From positions 1-64,000 of the forward strand of contig NZ_JAJFOW010000034.1 in assembly GCF_020731285.1 (NCBI RefSeq): DNA of 64,000 bases, in the 5' to 3' direction. The notes below the pieces were generated by a model. The model was not told the origin of the DNA. It saw nothing but the letters and a program-made list of their open reading frames with translations, and ran no database searches. The first letter of the stretch is position 1. The number at the start of each line of letters is the position of its first letter. Source of the stretch: Cohnella baijiui. Lineage in GTDB: Bacteria; Bacillota; Bacilli; Paenibacillales; Paenibacillaceae. The translations under genes were made by a program, and so were the position numbers. Shown one piece after another: positions 24,318-33,633 of the stretch.

Positions 24318-25304
24318 ATGAGCAAAACGAGCCAGCAAATCGCCGAAATCTGCGGCGTATCGCGCGGCACCGTCGACCGGGCGCTGAACAACCGCCCTGG
24401 CATCAATCCGGAGACCAAGGAGAAGATCCTTCAGGTGGCGGAGCAGCTCGGCTATCGGCCGCACTTTCTCGCGCAGAGCCTGGTGAAGGGCAGCACGCGC
24501 TCGATCGGCGCCGTCCTGTTCGACATCAACAACCGTCTCTTCCCCCAGCTCGTCAACGCGATCGAGACGAGGGCCAGCGAACTGGGCTATTTCCTGTACT
24601 TGACGCTGACGAACAAGGACCCCGAGAAAGAGAAGGACTGCCTGCAGCATCTCGTCGACCGCAAGGTGGATGGGGTCCTGCTCCTCTCCGTCAACAAGGG
24701 CGAAGCGTTCGAGCGTTTCCTCGGCAAGCTGGGCGTGCCCGTCGTTACCTTCGGCAACCTGGTCTCCGACGACATCCCCTACGTATGGGTAGACGACCGC
24801 GCGGCGATCCGGGACGCCGTACGGCATCTGGCCGCCCAGGGCTACGAAGAGATCATCTATCTCAGTCCGCCGATGGCGCTGGCCGGCAAGACCAATCTGT
24901 ACGCCGTCGAGCAGCGCTACCTCGGCTTCGAGGAGGCGATCGCGGAGACGCCTGGCCTGCTGACCGATATCGTGCTGCACAAGGGCTATCTGGAGGAGAT
25001 CGACGCGCTCCTGCAGCGGGGGGACAAGAAGAAAGTGATCCTCTGCACAAGCGACAAATATGCGCTGAAGGTGCTGCTGCATCTGAAGCAGAAGGGCATT
25101 CGCATTCCGCAGGACGTCGGACTGATGGGCTTCGACAATATCGACACGCTGGCTTATATCTCGCCGGCCTTGTCGACGATCGCGTATTCGTCGGACGATG
25201 TCGGTACACGGGCGGTCGACCTGCTCATCGACCGGATCGCGGAACGGGACGTGCCGATGCGGACGACGATTCCCCATCGCATCATCCAGGGCGAATCGAT
25301 CTGA
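24318..25304 (+). CDS. LacI-family transcriptional regulator of the GH116 operon
   Basis: A 328-residue repressor. The helix-turn-helix is TSQQIAEICGVSRGTVDRAL at the N-terminus, followed by the hinge region and a periplasmic-binding-protein-like sensor domain (SIGAVLFDINNRLFPQLVNA, MGFDNIDTLAYISPALSTIA). The ATG at 24318 follows TAGGAGAACCAGACC. It is transcribed away from the sugar-import/GH116 operon, and two identical CpG-centred operators lie between them, so it is very likely the local repressor, responding to an imported sugar or its product. Confidence 0.92.
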   Translation: MSKTSQQIAEICGVSRGTVDRALNNRPGINPETKEKILQVAEQLGYRPHFLAQSLVKGSTRSIGAVLFDINNRLFPQLVNAIETRASELGYFLYLTLTNKDPEKEKDCLQHLVDRKVDGVLLLSVNKGEAFERFLGKLGVPVVTFGNLVSDDIPYVWVDDRAAIRDAVRHLAAQGYEEIIYLSPPMALAGKTNLYAVEQRYLGFEEAIAETPGLLTDIVLHKGYLEEIDALLQRGDKKKVILCTSDKYALKVLLHLKQKGIRIPQDVGLMGFDNIDTLAYISPALSTIAYSSDDVGTRAVDLLIDRIAERDVPMRTTIPHRIIQGESI

Positions 25305-25650
25305 CGCACGGATGCGGAGGCCGCTCTAAGCAAGGAAGAACGGCTTCGCCGTCCTCGGAAGAGGGTGATGCGTTTTTTAAGAAAACGACGCGATCTGACG
25401 CATTTTCATCATAGCCTGTGACCCGGCAGGGTCACGAACGTTTTTATCGGAGACCATTCGAAAGGGATAAGCGTGAAACCTCTACATTCTAAAAGGTCGT
25501 GACTGGCGGTGCGTCCGGCAGTCGTGATTTGTCGTTATTTTCCAGCCGGGCGCGCTTCTCTCAAAACTTTTTCCGCCGATCCTGCGTCTAATAGACTAGT
25601 TGCAATCATCGAAAGACGCTGCCCGTTCGCGGGAGCGGAAGGAGTTCGGT
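25305..25650. other. Intergenic stretch, terminator plus short leader only
   Basis: No gene is seen. It holds the terminator at 25418-25445 and the ribosome site of the RCC1-repeat gene. A G/C-poor segment around 25540-25610 may contain its promoter but no clear -35/-10 pair was identified. Confidence 0.5.
25418..25445 (+). terminator. Rho-independent terminator after the LacI gene
   Basis: GTGACCC-GGCA-GGGTCAC stem, five bases, then TTTTT. It is 114 bases after the stop codon. Confidence 0.7.
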
Positions 25651-27108
25651 ATGATCAAACAAGCGCTCGCGCTAACCCTATCGGCCGCTATCGCGCTCTC
25701 TTCGGCGGCTTGGATGGGGCATGCGAAGGCGGAGGCGGGCCCCAAGGTAGAACGAGTCAAGCCTGGCATGCTCTACAAGGAAGACGGCACGGCGTGGCGA
25801 TTCGGCGACGGCACGACGCTGCCGACCCGGGTCCTCGCGCTCTCGAACGTCCGGGAGGCGTTCGGCTGGCGAAGCGACGCCTTCTACGCCTGGCGATTGG
25901 ACGGGACCGTCTGGCGGTATCCGACCGGCACGGGAGAGGAGCCGGAGCAAGTCGCCAACCTGACGCACGTCATCGACGTGTCCGATGCGGACGGCTACGC
26001 GTTTGCCGTCCGGAAGGACGGTACCGTGTGGGCGTGGGGGAGCAACCGCTTCGGTCAGCTTGCGAACGGCAAGCTGGGGAATCAGGATGTCGTCAAGCCG
26101 CAGCGGATCGCGGGCTTGTCCAATATCATCGCCGTCTCCGCCCAGCGCGGCAACAACATCGCCTTGGCCAGGGACGGAACGGTCTATACGTGGGGGCAGC
26201 TTATCGCGCCGCACAAGGAATGGTACGACCCGCTCTCCGCGAAGGACATGCAGATGCGTCCCAAGCGTATTCCCGAGCTGCGCCATATCATCAAGATCGA
26301 TGGGACCTTCGCTCTTCGCGAGGACGGCACGGTATTTGCGTGGGGCAACAATTATTACGGACAGCTCGGCATCGGAGCGCCCAAGCGAACCTACGTCGCG
26401 ACGCCGCAGCCCGTCTCCCTGCTGGCGGGTCAGGTTCGTTCCCTGTCCGTCTCGAGCAGCTTTGCCTTGTTCATGACGAAGAAAGGCGAAGTGTGGGGGG
26501 CCGGCCTCGATCTCTCCGGCCAATTGATGGGACAGACCTCGCACGGCTCGTCGAACTTGCCGCTGAAGCTTCCCGGCCTCCACGGCGTGAAGCAGGTCGC
26601 GGCCGGAGCCGGTTACGGTCTGGCATTGTACGAGAATGGCAGCGTCTATGCGTGGGGACTGAACCGCCGCGGGGAACTCGGGATCGGGTCGGCGGGCTAT
26701 CCGGTGCGCGAAGCCGCCAGCTATGCCAGAGCCCAGCGCGTCGCACATACGGTATCCATTCGCATAGGCGGACAGGAGCAGGCCGAGCCGGCCTTGATCC
26801 GCGACGACACGGCGTACGTGCCCGTCAAGACCGTCGCGGACGCCGCCGGCGCGGTTATCGCGTGGACGGAATATTCCCGCAAGCAGAAGACGATGGTCGT
26901 CCAATATGGCGGTCGACTCCTGCAAGGGCAGATCGGCTCGACGCAGTTGATGATGGATGGGCAGCCGGTGACGCTCAAGACGCCCCTCTCCGTCGTGAAC
27001 AACCGCGTCGTCCTCCCCGCGCGGCTGCTCGCCGAATGGTTCGGGACAAGCATCGATTGGGACGCGAAGACGGGCGAGGTCCGCTTCGACGCCATCCCGT
27101 CGAACTGA
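25651..27108 (+). CDS. Secreted RCC1-repeat protein with C-terminal copper-amine-oxidase-N (stalk) domain
   Basis: A 485-residue exported protein. A signal peptide (1-26, ending AHAKAEA-like) is followed by about six RCC1-type repeats of roughly 50 residues (KDGTVWAWGSNRFGQLANGK, EDGTVFAWGNNYYGQLGIG, ENGSVYAWGLNRRGELGIG), which should fold into a beta-propeller. The last 110 residues (VSIRIGGQEQAEPALIRDDT through VRFDAIPS) match the copper amine oxidase N-terminal-like domain common on Paenibacillus surface proteins, with VPVKTVADAAGA and VVLPARLLAEWFG. ATG at 25651 follows GGAAGGAGTTCGGT. Function unknown; probably an extracellular binding protein. Confidence 0.85.
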   Translation: MIKQALALTLSAAIALSSAAWMGHAKAEAGPKVERVKPGMLYKEDGTAWRFGDGTTLPTRVLALSNVREAFGWRSDAFYAWRLDGTVWRYPTGTGEEPEQVANLTHVIDVSDADGYAFAVRKDGTVWAWGSNRFGQLANGKLGNQDVVKPQRIAGLSNIIAVSAQRGNNIALARDGTVYTWGQLIAPHKEWYDPLSAKDMQMRPKRIPELRHIIKIDGTFALREDGTVFAWGNNYYGQLGIGAPKRTYVATPQPVSLLAGQVRSLSVSSSFALFMTKKGEVWGAGLDLSGQLMGQTSHGSSNLPLKLPGLHGVKQVAAGAGYGLALYENGSVYAWGLNRRGELGIGSAGYPVREAASYARAQRVAHTVSIRIGGQEQAEPALIRDDTAYVPVKTVADAAGAVIAWTEYSRKQKTMVVQYGGRLLQGQIGSTQLMMDGQPVTLKTPLSVVNNRVVLPARLLAEWFGTSIDWDAKTGEVRFDAIPSN

Positions 27109-27464
27109 CGCGGCGAAGCAAAGGAATGATGCTTCCGTCGATCATTCGATTGACATCTCTTGATCCTTTGGATGGGCTTCGCGCCGATCCTGTCCGATAG
27201 TGCGAATTCGCCCAACGGGCAGACCCAAACGAACAAGCCTCAGGTTCCGGACCCTATCCGGCGCCTGAGGCTTGTTGCGATTCGAGGATCAGCGCGTCGC
27301 GCGCGAGGCTCCCTTTCCGTTTCCCCGGCCAAGAACGGGCCCGGCGCCCTTTTGCAAGTTATTGCTTTCTCGACGAGCGTACGTTGGCCCCGCGTTGAGA
27401 AATATAGGTTAGGTTTACGTTAAGGGGCCATCCCTCGACCACGGGACGGCCCGACCGTTACTTC
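27109..27464. other. Convergent intergenic gap
   Basis: Holds the hairpin at 27232-27276 and a second, shorter GGGCC/GGCCC inverted repeat at about 27424-27452 next to the RhiA-like stop codon. No gene was recognised. Confidence 0.4.
27232..27276. terminator. Bidirectional terminator-like hairpin
   Basis: A perfect 13-bp stem (AACAAGCCTCAGG with CCTGAGGCTTGTT) with a further CCGG pair inside. It lies 124 bases past the RCC1-protein stop and 189 bases past the convergent RhiA-like gene's stop. T-runs are short on both sides. Confidence 0.6.
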
Positions 27465-28085
27465 TTATTTGTCGTAGGAAACACTAAATGTATTATTTCG
27501 TTCAATGACTACATTAGCGGATTTACAGTTTGGAGGAAATTGGATGGGATGCGAAAATACAGAACCCGCATCGAGCACTTCCCCTTGTTGATAATGACCA
27601 AATGTGATCCTATATTCCGGATTAGCGGCGAACTTAATCTCTTGGTTCGGAAAAACGGTCTGTACCAACGTGCTTGATCCAGACATTCCGACTCCTGCAG
27701 CGGCATAGTAAATCGGTACAGTGTGTTCTACTTGAATGAGCAAATTTCCTTTTGCGCTTGCATCCGTCGTCCTGCCGTGAAATGCGAGCCCGTGACCAAA
27801 GGTAAGGCTAATTCGATTGTTGTTCGGCGCGGCCGGATCTGTCTGAATCATTTGATCGGGGCTAAATACCAACCCAGGCTCTAACCGACCACCCGTGAAG
27901 CTCCATACAAAGCTATAATCCTCATTCCACTTCATTTCGACCGTGTCCCCTTTCCGGCATGATTTAACTAACCACGCTAACGGAAATAACCCCCGAGTCA
28001 TATGTTGATGAGGCTCCGTCTGAAATAGGACTGCGTTTCCGTCGATTAAGGATTGATTGGTGAAGCGAACGGAATAAATAGACAT
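27465..28085 (-). CDS. RhiA-like (rhizosphere-induced protein) homologue
   Basis: A 206-residue protein without a signal peptide. It begins SIYSVRFTNQSLIDGNAVLF and has LAWLVKSC, MKWNEDYSFVWSFTGGRLEPG, FSPDQMIQTDP, YYAAAGVGMSGSSTLVQ, NPEYRITFGHYQQGEVLD and IQFPPN. From memory this order closely resembles the RhiA family first described as rhizosphere-expressed in Rhizobium; the family's biochemical role is not established. A start at 28085 has GGAGGCGTTACTC upstream and gives the family N-terminus. The gene and its flanks are visibly AT-richer than the surrounding window, suggesting acquisition by transfer. It stands alone. Confidence 0.7.
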   Translation of the reverse strand: MSIYSVRFTNQSLIDGNAVLFQTEPHQHMTRGLFPLAWLVKSCRKGDTVEMKWNEDYSFVWSFTGGRLEPGLVFSPDQMIQTDPAAPNNNRISLTFGHGLAFHGRTTDASAKGNLLIQVEHTVPIYYAAAGVGMSGSSTLVQTVFPNQEIKFAANPEYRITFGHYQQGEVLDAGSVFSHPIQFPPNCKSANVVIERNNTFSVSYDK

Positions 28086-28366
28086 GAGTAACGCCTCCAG
28101 CATGGATAATAATGGACCCTTCTTCTAAGTATAGAATATCGTCCATTCCAAGGAAGCGAAAATGCGCTCATCTGTACGATTTTTCGCATACAAAGACCTC
28201 TTTGCCGCGAGAAGGCACGATTGTATTCGATTTTTCATGCCTATTTTTCGATTTTACGAATTCAGGAATCATTCTGTATGAAATTTCGAACAGATTTCCA
28301 CGAAGGTTGTTCGGCCGCTGTTCAGCCATCCTCCCCCAGTCGAACTAGGCATTTTCATCCCAACAA
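28086..28366. other. AT-rich leader of the RhiA-like gene
   Basis: Base composition is clearly lower in GC than the window average. Short open frames on the plus strand have no ribosome sites and no recognisable products. No promoter could be fixed with confidence. Confidence 0.4.
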
Positions 28367-28372
28367 ACGAAA

Positions 28373-28402
28373 ACCCGCGGCCCTCATACAGACGCCGCGG
28401 GT
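28373..28402 (-). terminator. Rho-independent terminator of the hydrolase/GH31 unit
   Basis: Minus-strand stem ACCCGCGGC with GCCGCGGGT followed by TTTCGTTT, 14 bases after the stop codon of the 916-residue hydrolase. Confidence 0.82.
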
Positions 28403-28416
28403 CTTTGTCTTCTGCT

Positions 28417-31167
28417 TTACTTGCCGTATACTTCGAATTCCGAGATCTGCGCGGCCGCCCAGGCCGTGTTGTCGGAGACGGTCAGCCGGACGTACCGGAC
28501 CTTGGCGGGCGCGTCGAGTGCGATCTCGACCTTGTTGCCCGCCTTCGGGTCGAACGTGCAGGGACTGGTCGGCGACAGCGTCGCGAAGGTCTGACCGTCC
28601 TCGCTGCCGAGCACCTCGATCGTCTGGTCCCGCTTCTCCCACGCGTCCTGCGGCGGGAGGGAGAGGACGACGCGCTGCACCTCGTGCGGCTCGCCCAGAT
28701 CGACGGTGATCGACTGCGGGAACTTCTTGGCGACGCTCTCCCAATACGTATACGGATCCCCGTCGTTCGCAAGCTTCGCGGGGAATTCCTTGGCCGTATC
28801 GGTCGTCGACAGAATGTCCTTGCCCGCGGCCAGGTTCGTCTGCAGCTTCACCTTTTCGAACGTTTCCTTCGCTTCGCTCGGCTTGGCGGACTTGGCCAGC
28901 GCCACGTATCCGACCTTTTGCTCCTTGACCAGAGCGACATAGTCGAACTTGAGGAAGTCGCCTTCCTCGGTAACGACCAGATCGGCAATCTTCGCGCCGC
29001 CCGCCGTATAGGCCGTCGCCGTCGCATGCGCCCACTTGGACCCCTTTTTGATACGCAGCGTCGTATCGGTGCCGTAAGGCTGGTAGACGCGGATCTCGTC
29101 GTCCGTCCGCACCTCCACGAGATCATGCTCGCCCGGATCGAGATCGGCGCCGTTGTACCGGACGTAGTTGCCCGCGCGTACCTTGCCGTCCGGGGACGAG
29201 ATGTCGAAGCCGCCCGGCGACAGCGCCGTCGCGGCATCGAGGGCGTAGGGCTGCGTCTTGTCCCAGTTCGCCGTCACCTGGCGGCTGCCGAAGTCCGTCC
29301 GGGTCACCGCGTCCGTCACTTGGACGTATCCGCGCACCGGCTCGCCGACGTAGTCCGCCAGAACGTAGCGTTGGTAGACGCCGGCCAGATCGACCCACGG
29401 GTTGTTCACGCCGTTGAACAGGTCCGCGCTCAGGCTGTAGCCCATTGCGGCGTTCCAGCGCAGCATGTCCTGGTTGTCCGTCATCGTCTGGGAAGCCAGA
29501 TCGTGCTGATAGAGCATGACTTTGTCGCGCGCGAGCATGCCGATCATCGGATAGTAGTCGGTATAGGCCGCCGTCTTGACCCGGTAGCCGAGCAGGTCCC
29601 ACAAGTAGTTCGAGCCCATAAAGCCCGTCGCGTCGTCCGCCAGCACGTCGAAGCCGTCCTCCGTATACATCGGGTGCTTGACGGAGGCGAAGTAGTCGCG
29701 CACGCCCGCCATATACGCCGTCGAAGGATCGGTACCGGCCGGATTGCTGGCGTTGTAAACGAACGGGACGTTGCGGATGCCCCACTGGTCCTCGAAGACG
29801 CCGTCGAAGCCCGCGTCCATCAGCTTGCGGTGCTCCCCGTCGATCCGCTCGCGGACGTATGGATGGTTGATGTTGGCGACATAGCCGCTGTGCTCGCCAT
29901 AGTCTTCCTTGACGATCGTCCCCGTGCGGTCCCGGACGACGACGTCCTCCAGCTTCACGCCCGCGGGCAGCGCGGCCAGCGTCGGCGAGCGAACGCCCCA
30001 CCACGAGAAGTTCGTATACGGCACGACCTTGTTCCCCTTCGCTTTCGCCTCCTTTACGAATGCCTGGAACGCGTCGTCTCCGCCCCACTTCGGATCGGGA
30101 GGCAAAAAGTCCGGGTAGTTCTCGTCATGCCCGCCCGTCTGGAAGCCGACAAGATGGAGCACGCCCGGATAGGCGAGCTGGTCGGCGTACTTCGTCTTCA
30201 GCACGTCCCAACTCGCGTCCTTGAGCGCCGAGACGTCCATCTTGTAGAACGGGAGCCGGGAATACGTCGACAACGACTTGCCGAGCTTCCGATCCAGCGT
30301 CTTGTAGTCCCGAATGCCGTTCAACTCCCCGTACGAGGCGATCGAGTCGGGATAGTCGCCGCCGATCTCGAGCACGATCTCGGGCGTACGCCATTTGGCG
30401 TCCGGCGCCAAAGCCGTCGCGTAGTCGTGCACGATGGCGGTCATGCCGGGCTCCTTGACCTGGGCTTTGAAGCCGAGATTCGCCGTCGCGACCGTCTTGC
30501 CGTGGACGTCGTAGACCGCCAGATTGCCGTTTGCCGTCCGGACCGACGCGTACGAGGCGAACAGAACGCCCGGGTATTGGTCCTCGAAGGAGGCGTTGTC
30601 CTTGAAGAAGGCGTCTTTCAGCCGCGCGCCCGGCAGCATCGGCAGCAACCCGTCCTTGACCTGGTCGGACTGCACCTTCAGCTCGTAGGGGAACCGGAAC
30701 GACTTAAGCGTCTTGCCCGTCCCGTTGGCGACCTCCGCCCGCATGGAGATTCGGCCTTTCGCCTCGAAGCGAACCGTCGCCTCCACCTTCAGCGCGCCGC
30801 CGTAATGCAGGCTGAGCTCGCCCTTGCGCTTGTTCCAGCCGTACGCGAACGAATCCGCCTTCGCCCCGCTCAGCGCGCTGTCGTCTTCCAGGAACGCCCA
30901 CCACAGCGCACCGTCGCGGTTGCCCGCCGAGAGGTCGGTCTTCGCCTGCTTGTCGCGCAGGTAGGCGATCCCGCCGTTGTCGGCGCGGAAAGCCGCCTCG
31001 TATCGTCCGTTGGATACGACCAGCAGCCCGTCCGCCTTCTTCAGGCTCGCCGCGTTCCCCGGCACGGCGGCCGGATAGAGGGCGGCGGCGCCGGCGATCA
31101 CCACGATCGCCGCGATGCCGATCCATAGCCATTTGCCGCTCCGCTTCTTGCTTTTGCCGTTTGCCAT
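28417..31167 (-). CDS. Membrane-anchored putative glycoside hydrolase (DUF6259-like) with C-terminal F5/8-type-C domain
   Basis: A 916-residue protein. An N-terminal basic stretch and one hydrophobic helix (residues 12-35) anchor or export it. A beta-sandwich precedes a TIM-barrel-like core (about 290-600) with PFYKMDVSALKDASWDVLK, HLVGFQTGGHDENYP, VVPYTNFSWWG, NINHPYVRERIDGEHRKLMD, FDGVFEDQWGIRN and MYTEDGFDVLADDATGF; the clustered Asp/Glu residues in FEDQWG and TEDGFD are candidate catalytic residues. The layout recalls DUF6259 proteins. The last 140 residues are a discoidin-like carbohydrate-binding domain. ATG at 31167 follows AGAAGGGGTGTACCG. It follows the GH31 gene by 48 bases, so they likely act on the same glycan. 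Substrate unknown. Confidence 0.78.
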   Translation of the reverse strand: MANGKSKKRSGKWLWIGIAAIVVIAGAAALYPAAVPGNAASLKKADGLLVVSNGRYEAAFRADNGGIAYLRDKQAKTDLSAGNRDGALWWAFLEDDSALSGAKADSFAYGWNKRKGELSLHYGGALKVEATVRFEAKGRISMRAEVANGTGKTLKSFRFPYELKVQSDQVKDGLLPMLPGARLKDAFFKDNASFEDQYPGVLFASYASVRTANGNLAVYDVHGKTVATANLGFKAQVKEPGMTAIVHDYATALAPDAKWRTPEIVLEIGGDYPDSIASYGELNGIRDYKTLDRKLGKSLSTYSRLPFYKMDVSALKDASWDVLKTKYADQLAYPGVLHLVGFQTGGHDENYPDFLPPDPKWGGDDAFQAFVKEAKAKGNKVVPYTNFSWWGVRSPTLAALPAGVKLEDVVVRDRTGTIVKEDYGEHSGYVANINHPYVRERIDGEHRKLMDAGFDGVFEDQWGIRNVPFVYNASNPAGTDPSTAYMAGVRDYFASVKHPMYTEDGFDVLADDATGFMGSNYLWDLLGYRVKTAAYTDYYPMIGMLARDKVMLYQHDLASQTMTDNQDMLRWNAAMGYSLSADLFNGVNNPWVDLAGVYQRYVLADYVGEPVRGYVQVTDAVTRTDFGSRQVTANWDKTQPYALDAATALSPGGFDISSPDGKVRAGNYVRYNGADLDPGEHDLVEVRTDDEIRVYQPYGTDTTLRIKKGSKWAHATATAYTAGGAKIADLVVTEEGDFLKFDYVALVKEQKVGYVALAKSAKPSEAKETFEKVKLQTNLAAGKDILSTTDTAKEFPAKLANDGDPYTYWESVAKKFPQSITVDLGEPHEVQRVVLSLPPQDAWEKRDQTIEVLGSEDGQTFATLSPTSPCTFDPKAGNKVEIALDAPAKVRYVRLTVSDNTAWAAAQISEFEVYGK

Positions 31168-31215
31168 CGGTACACCCCTTCTCTCTATTGGGAGCTTGCC
31201 GGACCGGGTCGCCTC

Positions 31216-33633
31216 CTACCGGATCGCGATCGACCAGTCTCCCGCGGTCTCCAGCGAGACGGCGAGCGATTGCCGCTCCTCGTCGTAGGACCAGGAGAGG
31301 ACGGTTGCGTCCCCGGCCGCCGCGATGTCCGCCGGCTTCGTCCGCAGGTGGCGGATCTCCGCCTGCAGCCGCTCCGGCGCCGAAGCGAGCCCGTCGTGCA
31401 TGCCTTCGCTGCGCAGCGTCCGCGCTTCTTCGTCCCAGACGAACGACCGGAGGCGGTAAGCGCCCAGCTCGTAGGCGTATGTCTTGCCGTCATCTTCGTA
31501 CAGCCGCAGGCTGCCGCTCTCGCCCGCATAGACGCGCAGCATCAGCGGAGCCTCCGCGGTGTCGGCCTCGCCCGCGTCGCCGGCGTGCTGGCGCAGCGGC
31601 TGCTCCGGCACGATTGCACCTGCGCGCACGTAGATCGGAAGCGTCTCGAGCGGCGCCTCCGCCAGCATCTGCCGGCCGCCCTCGTGGCGCTCGCCGGTCC
31701 AATAGTCGTACCAGACACCCGCCGGCAGGTAGACGGCTCTTGCCTTCGTGCCGGGACGCAGGATCGGCGCGATCAGCAGATCCGGCCCGAACAGGAATTG
31801 GTCGCACAGGTTGTATACCTCCGGGTCGTCCGGATACTCGAGCAGCAGCGGCCGAACGATCGGCAGGCCGGAAGCCGATGCCTCGTGGAACAGCGAGTAA
31901 AGCAGCGGCATGAGACGATAACGCAGGCCGATATAGGTTCGGCAGACGTCCTCCACCCGTTCCCCGAACAGCCAAGGCTCCTGGCGGATCGTATCGATGG
32001 CGCTGTGGTTCCGGCAGAACGGGATGAAAGCGCCCATCTGCGTCCAGCGGGCCAGCAGCTCGCCCGACGTATGGTGCGAGAAGCCCCCGATGTCCGGACC
32101 GGCAAAGGCGATGCCGGACAAGCCGAGATTGAGCACCATCGGGATGCTCATCGCCATGTGCTCCCAATAGCTGCGGTTGTCGCCGGTCCATACGGTCGCG
32201 TAGCGTTGGATGCCCGTATAGCCGGCGCGGGTCAGCACGAAAGGCCGCTCGCCGCCGAGTCCTCGCTTAAGCCCTTCCTGCGTCGCCTTCGACATCAGCA
32301 TGCCGTACAGGTTGTGCCACGCCTCGTGCGTCTTCGGGTCGCCGTTGTTGCCGTGGACGACGTCGGGATCCATCGTCTTCGCGTCGTTGAACACCGAAGG
32401 CTCGTTCATGTCGTTCCAGATGCCTTTGATGCCGTGATCGATATAGTGGACGTGCTTGTCTCCCCACCACCGCGCCGCCTGGTCGTCCGTGAAGTCGGGG
32501 AAGGCGCTCGGTCCCGGCCATACCGGTCCGATGAAGATCTCGCCCTCGAGCTTGCGGCAGAAATAGCCGTTCGCGACGCCTTCCTGGTAGATCGGAAAGG
32601 TCGGGTCGCGCTTGACGCCGGGGTCGACGATCGGCACGAGGTGAAAGCCGAGCTCCGTCAGTTCCGCCATCATCTCCTTCGGCCGCGGAAAGCGGTTCGG
32701 GTCCCAAGTGAACACCCGGTATTCGTCCATGTAGTGGATGTCCAGGTACAGGACGTCGCAGGGGATGCCTTTGCGCCGGAACGTGCGGGCGACCTCAAGC
32801 ACTTCGTCCTGGCTCATATAGCTGTAGCGGGACTGCTGGTAGCCGATCGCCCACTTCGGCGGCAGCGGCGTCTTGCCCGTCAAGTCCGTCAGCCGGGAGA
32901 CGACGTCCTTCAGCGTCGGACCTCCCAGGACGTACAGATCCAGCTCGCCCTTCTCCGCCGCAATCAAGTACCGGTCGCCATGGGTGCGCATGTCGAACGA
33001 GGTCCGACCGGGATTGTCCAGCAGGACGCCATACGCGGGACGTCCGTACCGGAAGTGGATGGACCACGGAATGGACTGGTAAAGCGCGTCGATATCGGGT
33101 ACGTGCGGCGCGTACACGTCGCTGTTCCACATGTCGTAGCGCTCTCCCTTTTTGTCCAGGAAGCCCGTCTTCTCGCCCAATCCGTAGAAATGCGACTCGT
33201 CCGTCATGGCCAGCGCGATCGACGCGGCCCTCTTCTCGTTCCACGTGATGCCCTTCTCCTCCAGGACGAGCTCGCCTTCCGCGTCGTACACCTTCAACGC
33301 GAATTCGTCCTTCGCCACGACGGCGCGCAAGGCGCCCGTCCGCAGCTCGTATGTCCCCTCGTCCTCCCGCAACTCTGCGCCGGCGCCATCGAACGTCTCG
33401 CGCAAAATCGCGGGCGTCGTGCGGGGATCCGGCTCGCCCTCGCCGATCTTCAGCTTGATTCGGAGCGTCCGCGAGCCGACGAATGCGACCAGCACGCTCG
33501 CGTATTCCCCGCGAAACAGCATGGCTCCGTCACCCTGCCGTTCCGCGCGCACGACGCGGCCGATTCGATAAATCGAGGAAAGAGCAGCATCCGACCCTTG
33601 CTGGTCGGGATGAATTGCTTCGCTTGTCAACAT
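31216..33633 (-). CDS. GH31-family alpha-glucosidase
   Basis: An 805-residue intracellular retaining glycosidase. It has the N-terminal beta domain, the barrel motif FYGLGEKTGFLDKKG, the nucleophile Asp in GIWNDMNEPSVF near residue 409, and the acid/base Asp in TVWTGDNRSYWE near 481. KDPTFPIYQEG and AFAGPDIGGFSHH are further family marks. GH31 members cleave alpha-glucosides, alpha-xylosides or isomalto-linkages; the exact linkage is not readable. The frame starts seven codons earlier without a ribosome site, whereas ATG at 33633 has AGAGGTGGCC upstream and is preferred. Downstream partner is the 916-residue hydrolase; upstream lies a CUT1 importer with its own terminator. Confidence 0.92.
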   Translation of the reverse strand: MLTSEAIHPDQQGSDAALSSIYRIGRVVRAERQGDGAMLFRGEYASVLVAFVGSRTLRIKLKIGEGEPDPRTTPAILRETFDGAGAELREDEGTYELRTGALRAVVAKDEFALKVYDAEGELVLEEKGITWNEKRAASIALAMTDESHFYGLGEKTGFLDKKGERYDMWNSDVYAPHVPDIDALYQSIPWSIHFRYGRPAYGVLLDNPGRTSFDMRTHGDRYLIAAEKGELDLYVLGGPTLKDVVSRLTDLTGKTPLPPKWAIGYQQSRYSYMSQDEVLEVARTFRRKGIPCDVLYLDIHYMDEYRVFTWDPNRFPRPKEMMAELTELGFHLVPIVDPGVKRDPTFPIYQEGVANGYFCRKLEGEIFIGPVWPGPSAFPDFTDDQAARWWGDKHVHYIDHGIKGIWNDMNEPSVFNDAKTMDPDVVHGNNGDPKTHEAWHNLYGMLMSKATQEGLKRGLGGERPFVLTRAGYTGIQRYATVWTGDNRSYWEHMAMSIPMVLNLGLSGIAFAGPDIGGFSHHTSGELLARWTQMGAFIPFCRNHSAIDTIRQEPWLFGERVEDVCRTYIGLRYRLMPLLYSLFHEASASGLPIVRPLLLEYPDDPEVYNLCDQFLFGPDLLIAPILRPGTKARAVYLPAGVWYDYWTGERHEGGRQMLAEAPLETLPIYVRAGAIVPEQPLRQHAGDAGEADTAEAPLMLRVYAGESGSLRLYEDDGKTYAYELGAYRLRSFVWDEEARTLRSEGMHDGLASAPERLQAEIRHLRTKPADIAAAGDATVLSWSYDEERQSLAVSLETAGDWSIAIR

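Noticed and set aside
28405..31128. A 907-codon frame on the plus strand
   Set aside because: Complementary shadow of the 916-residue hydrolase gene; no ribosome site and biased composition.
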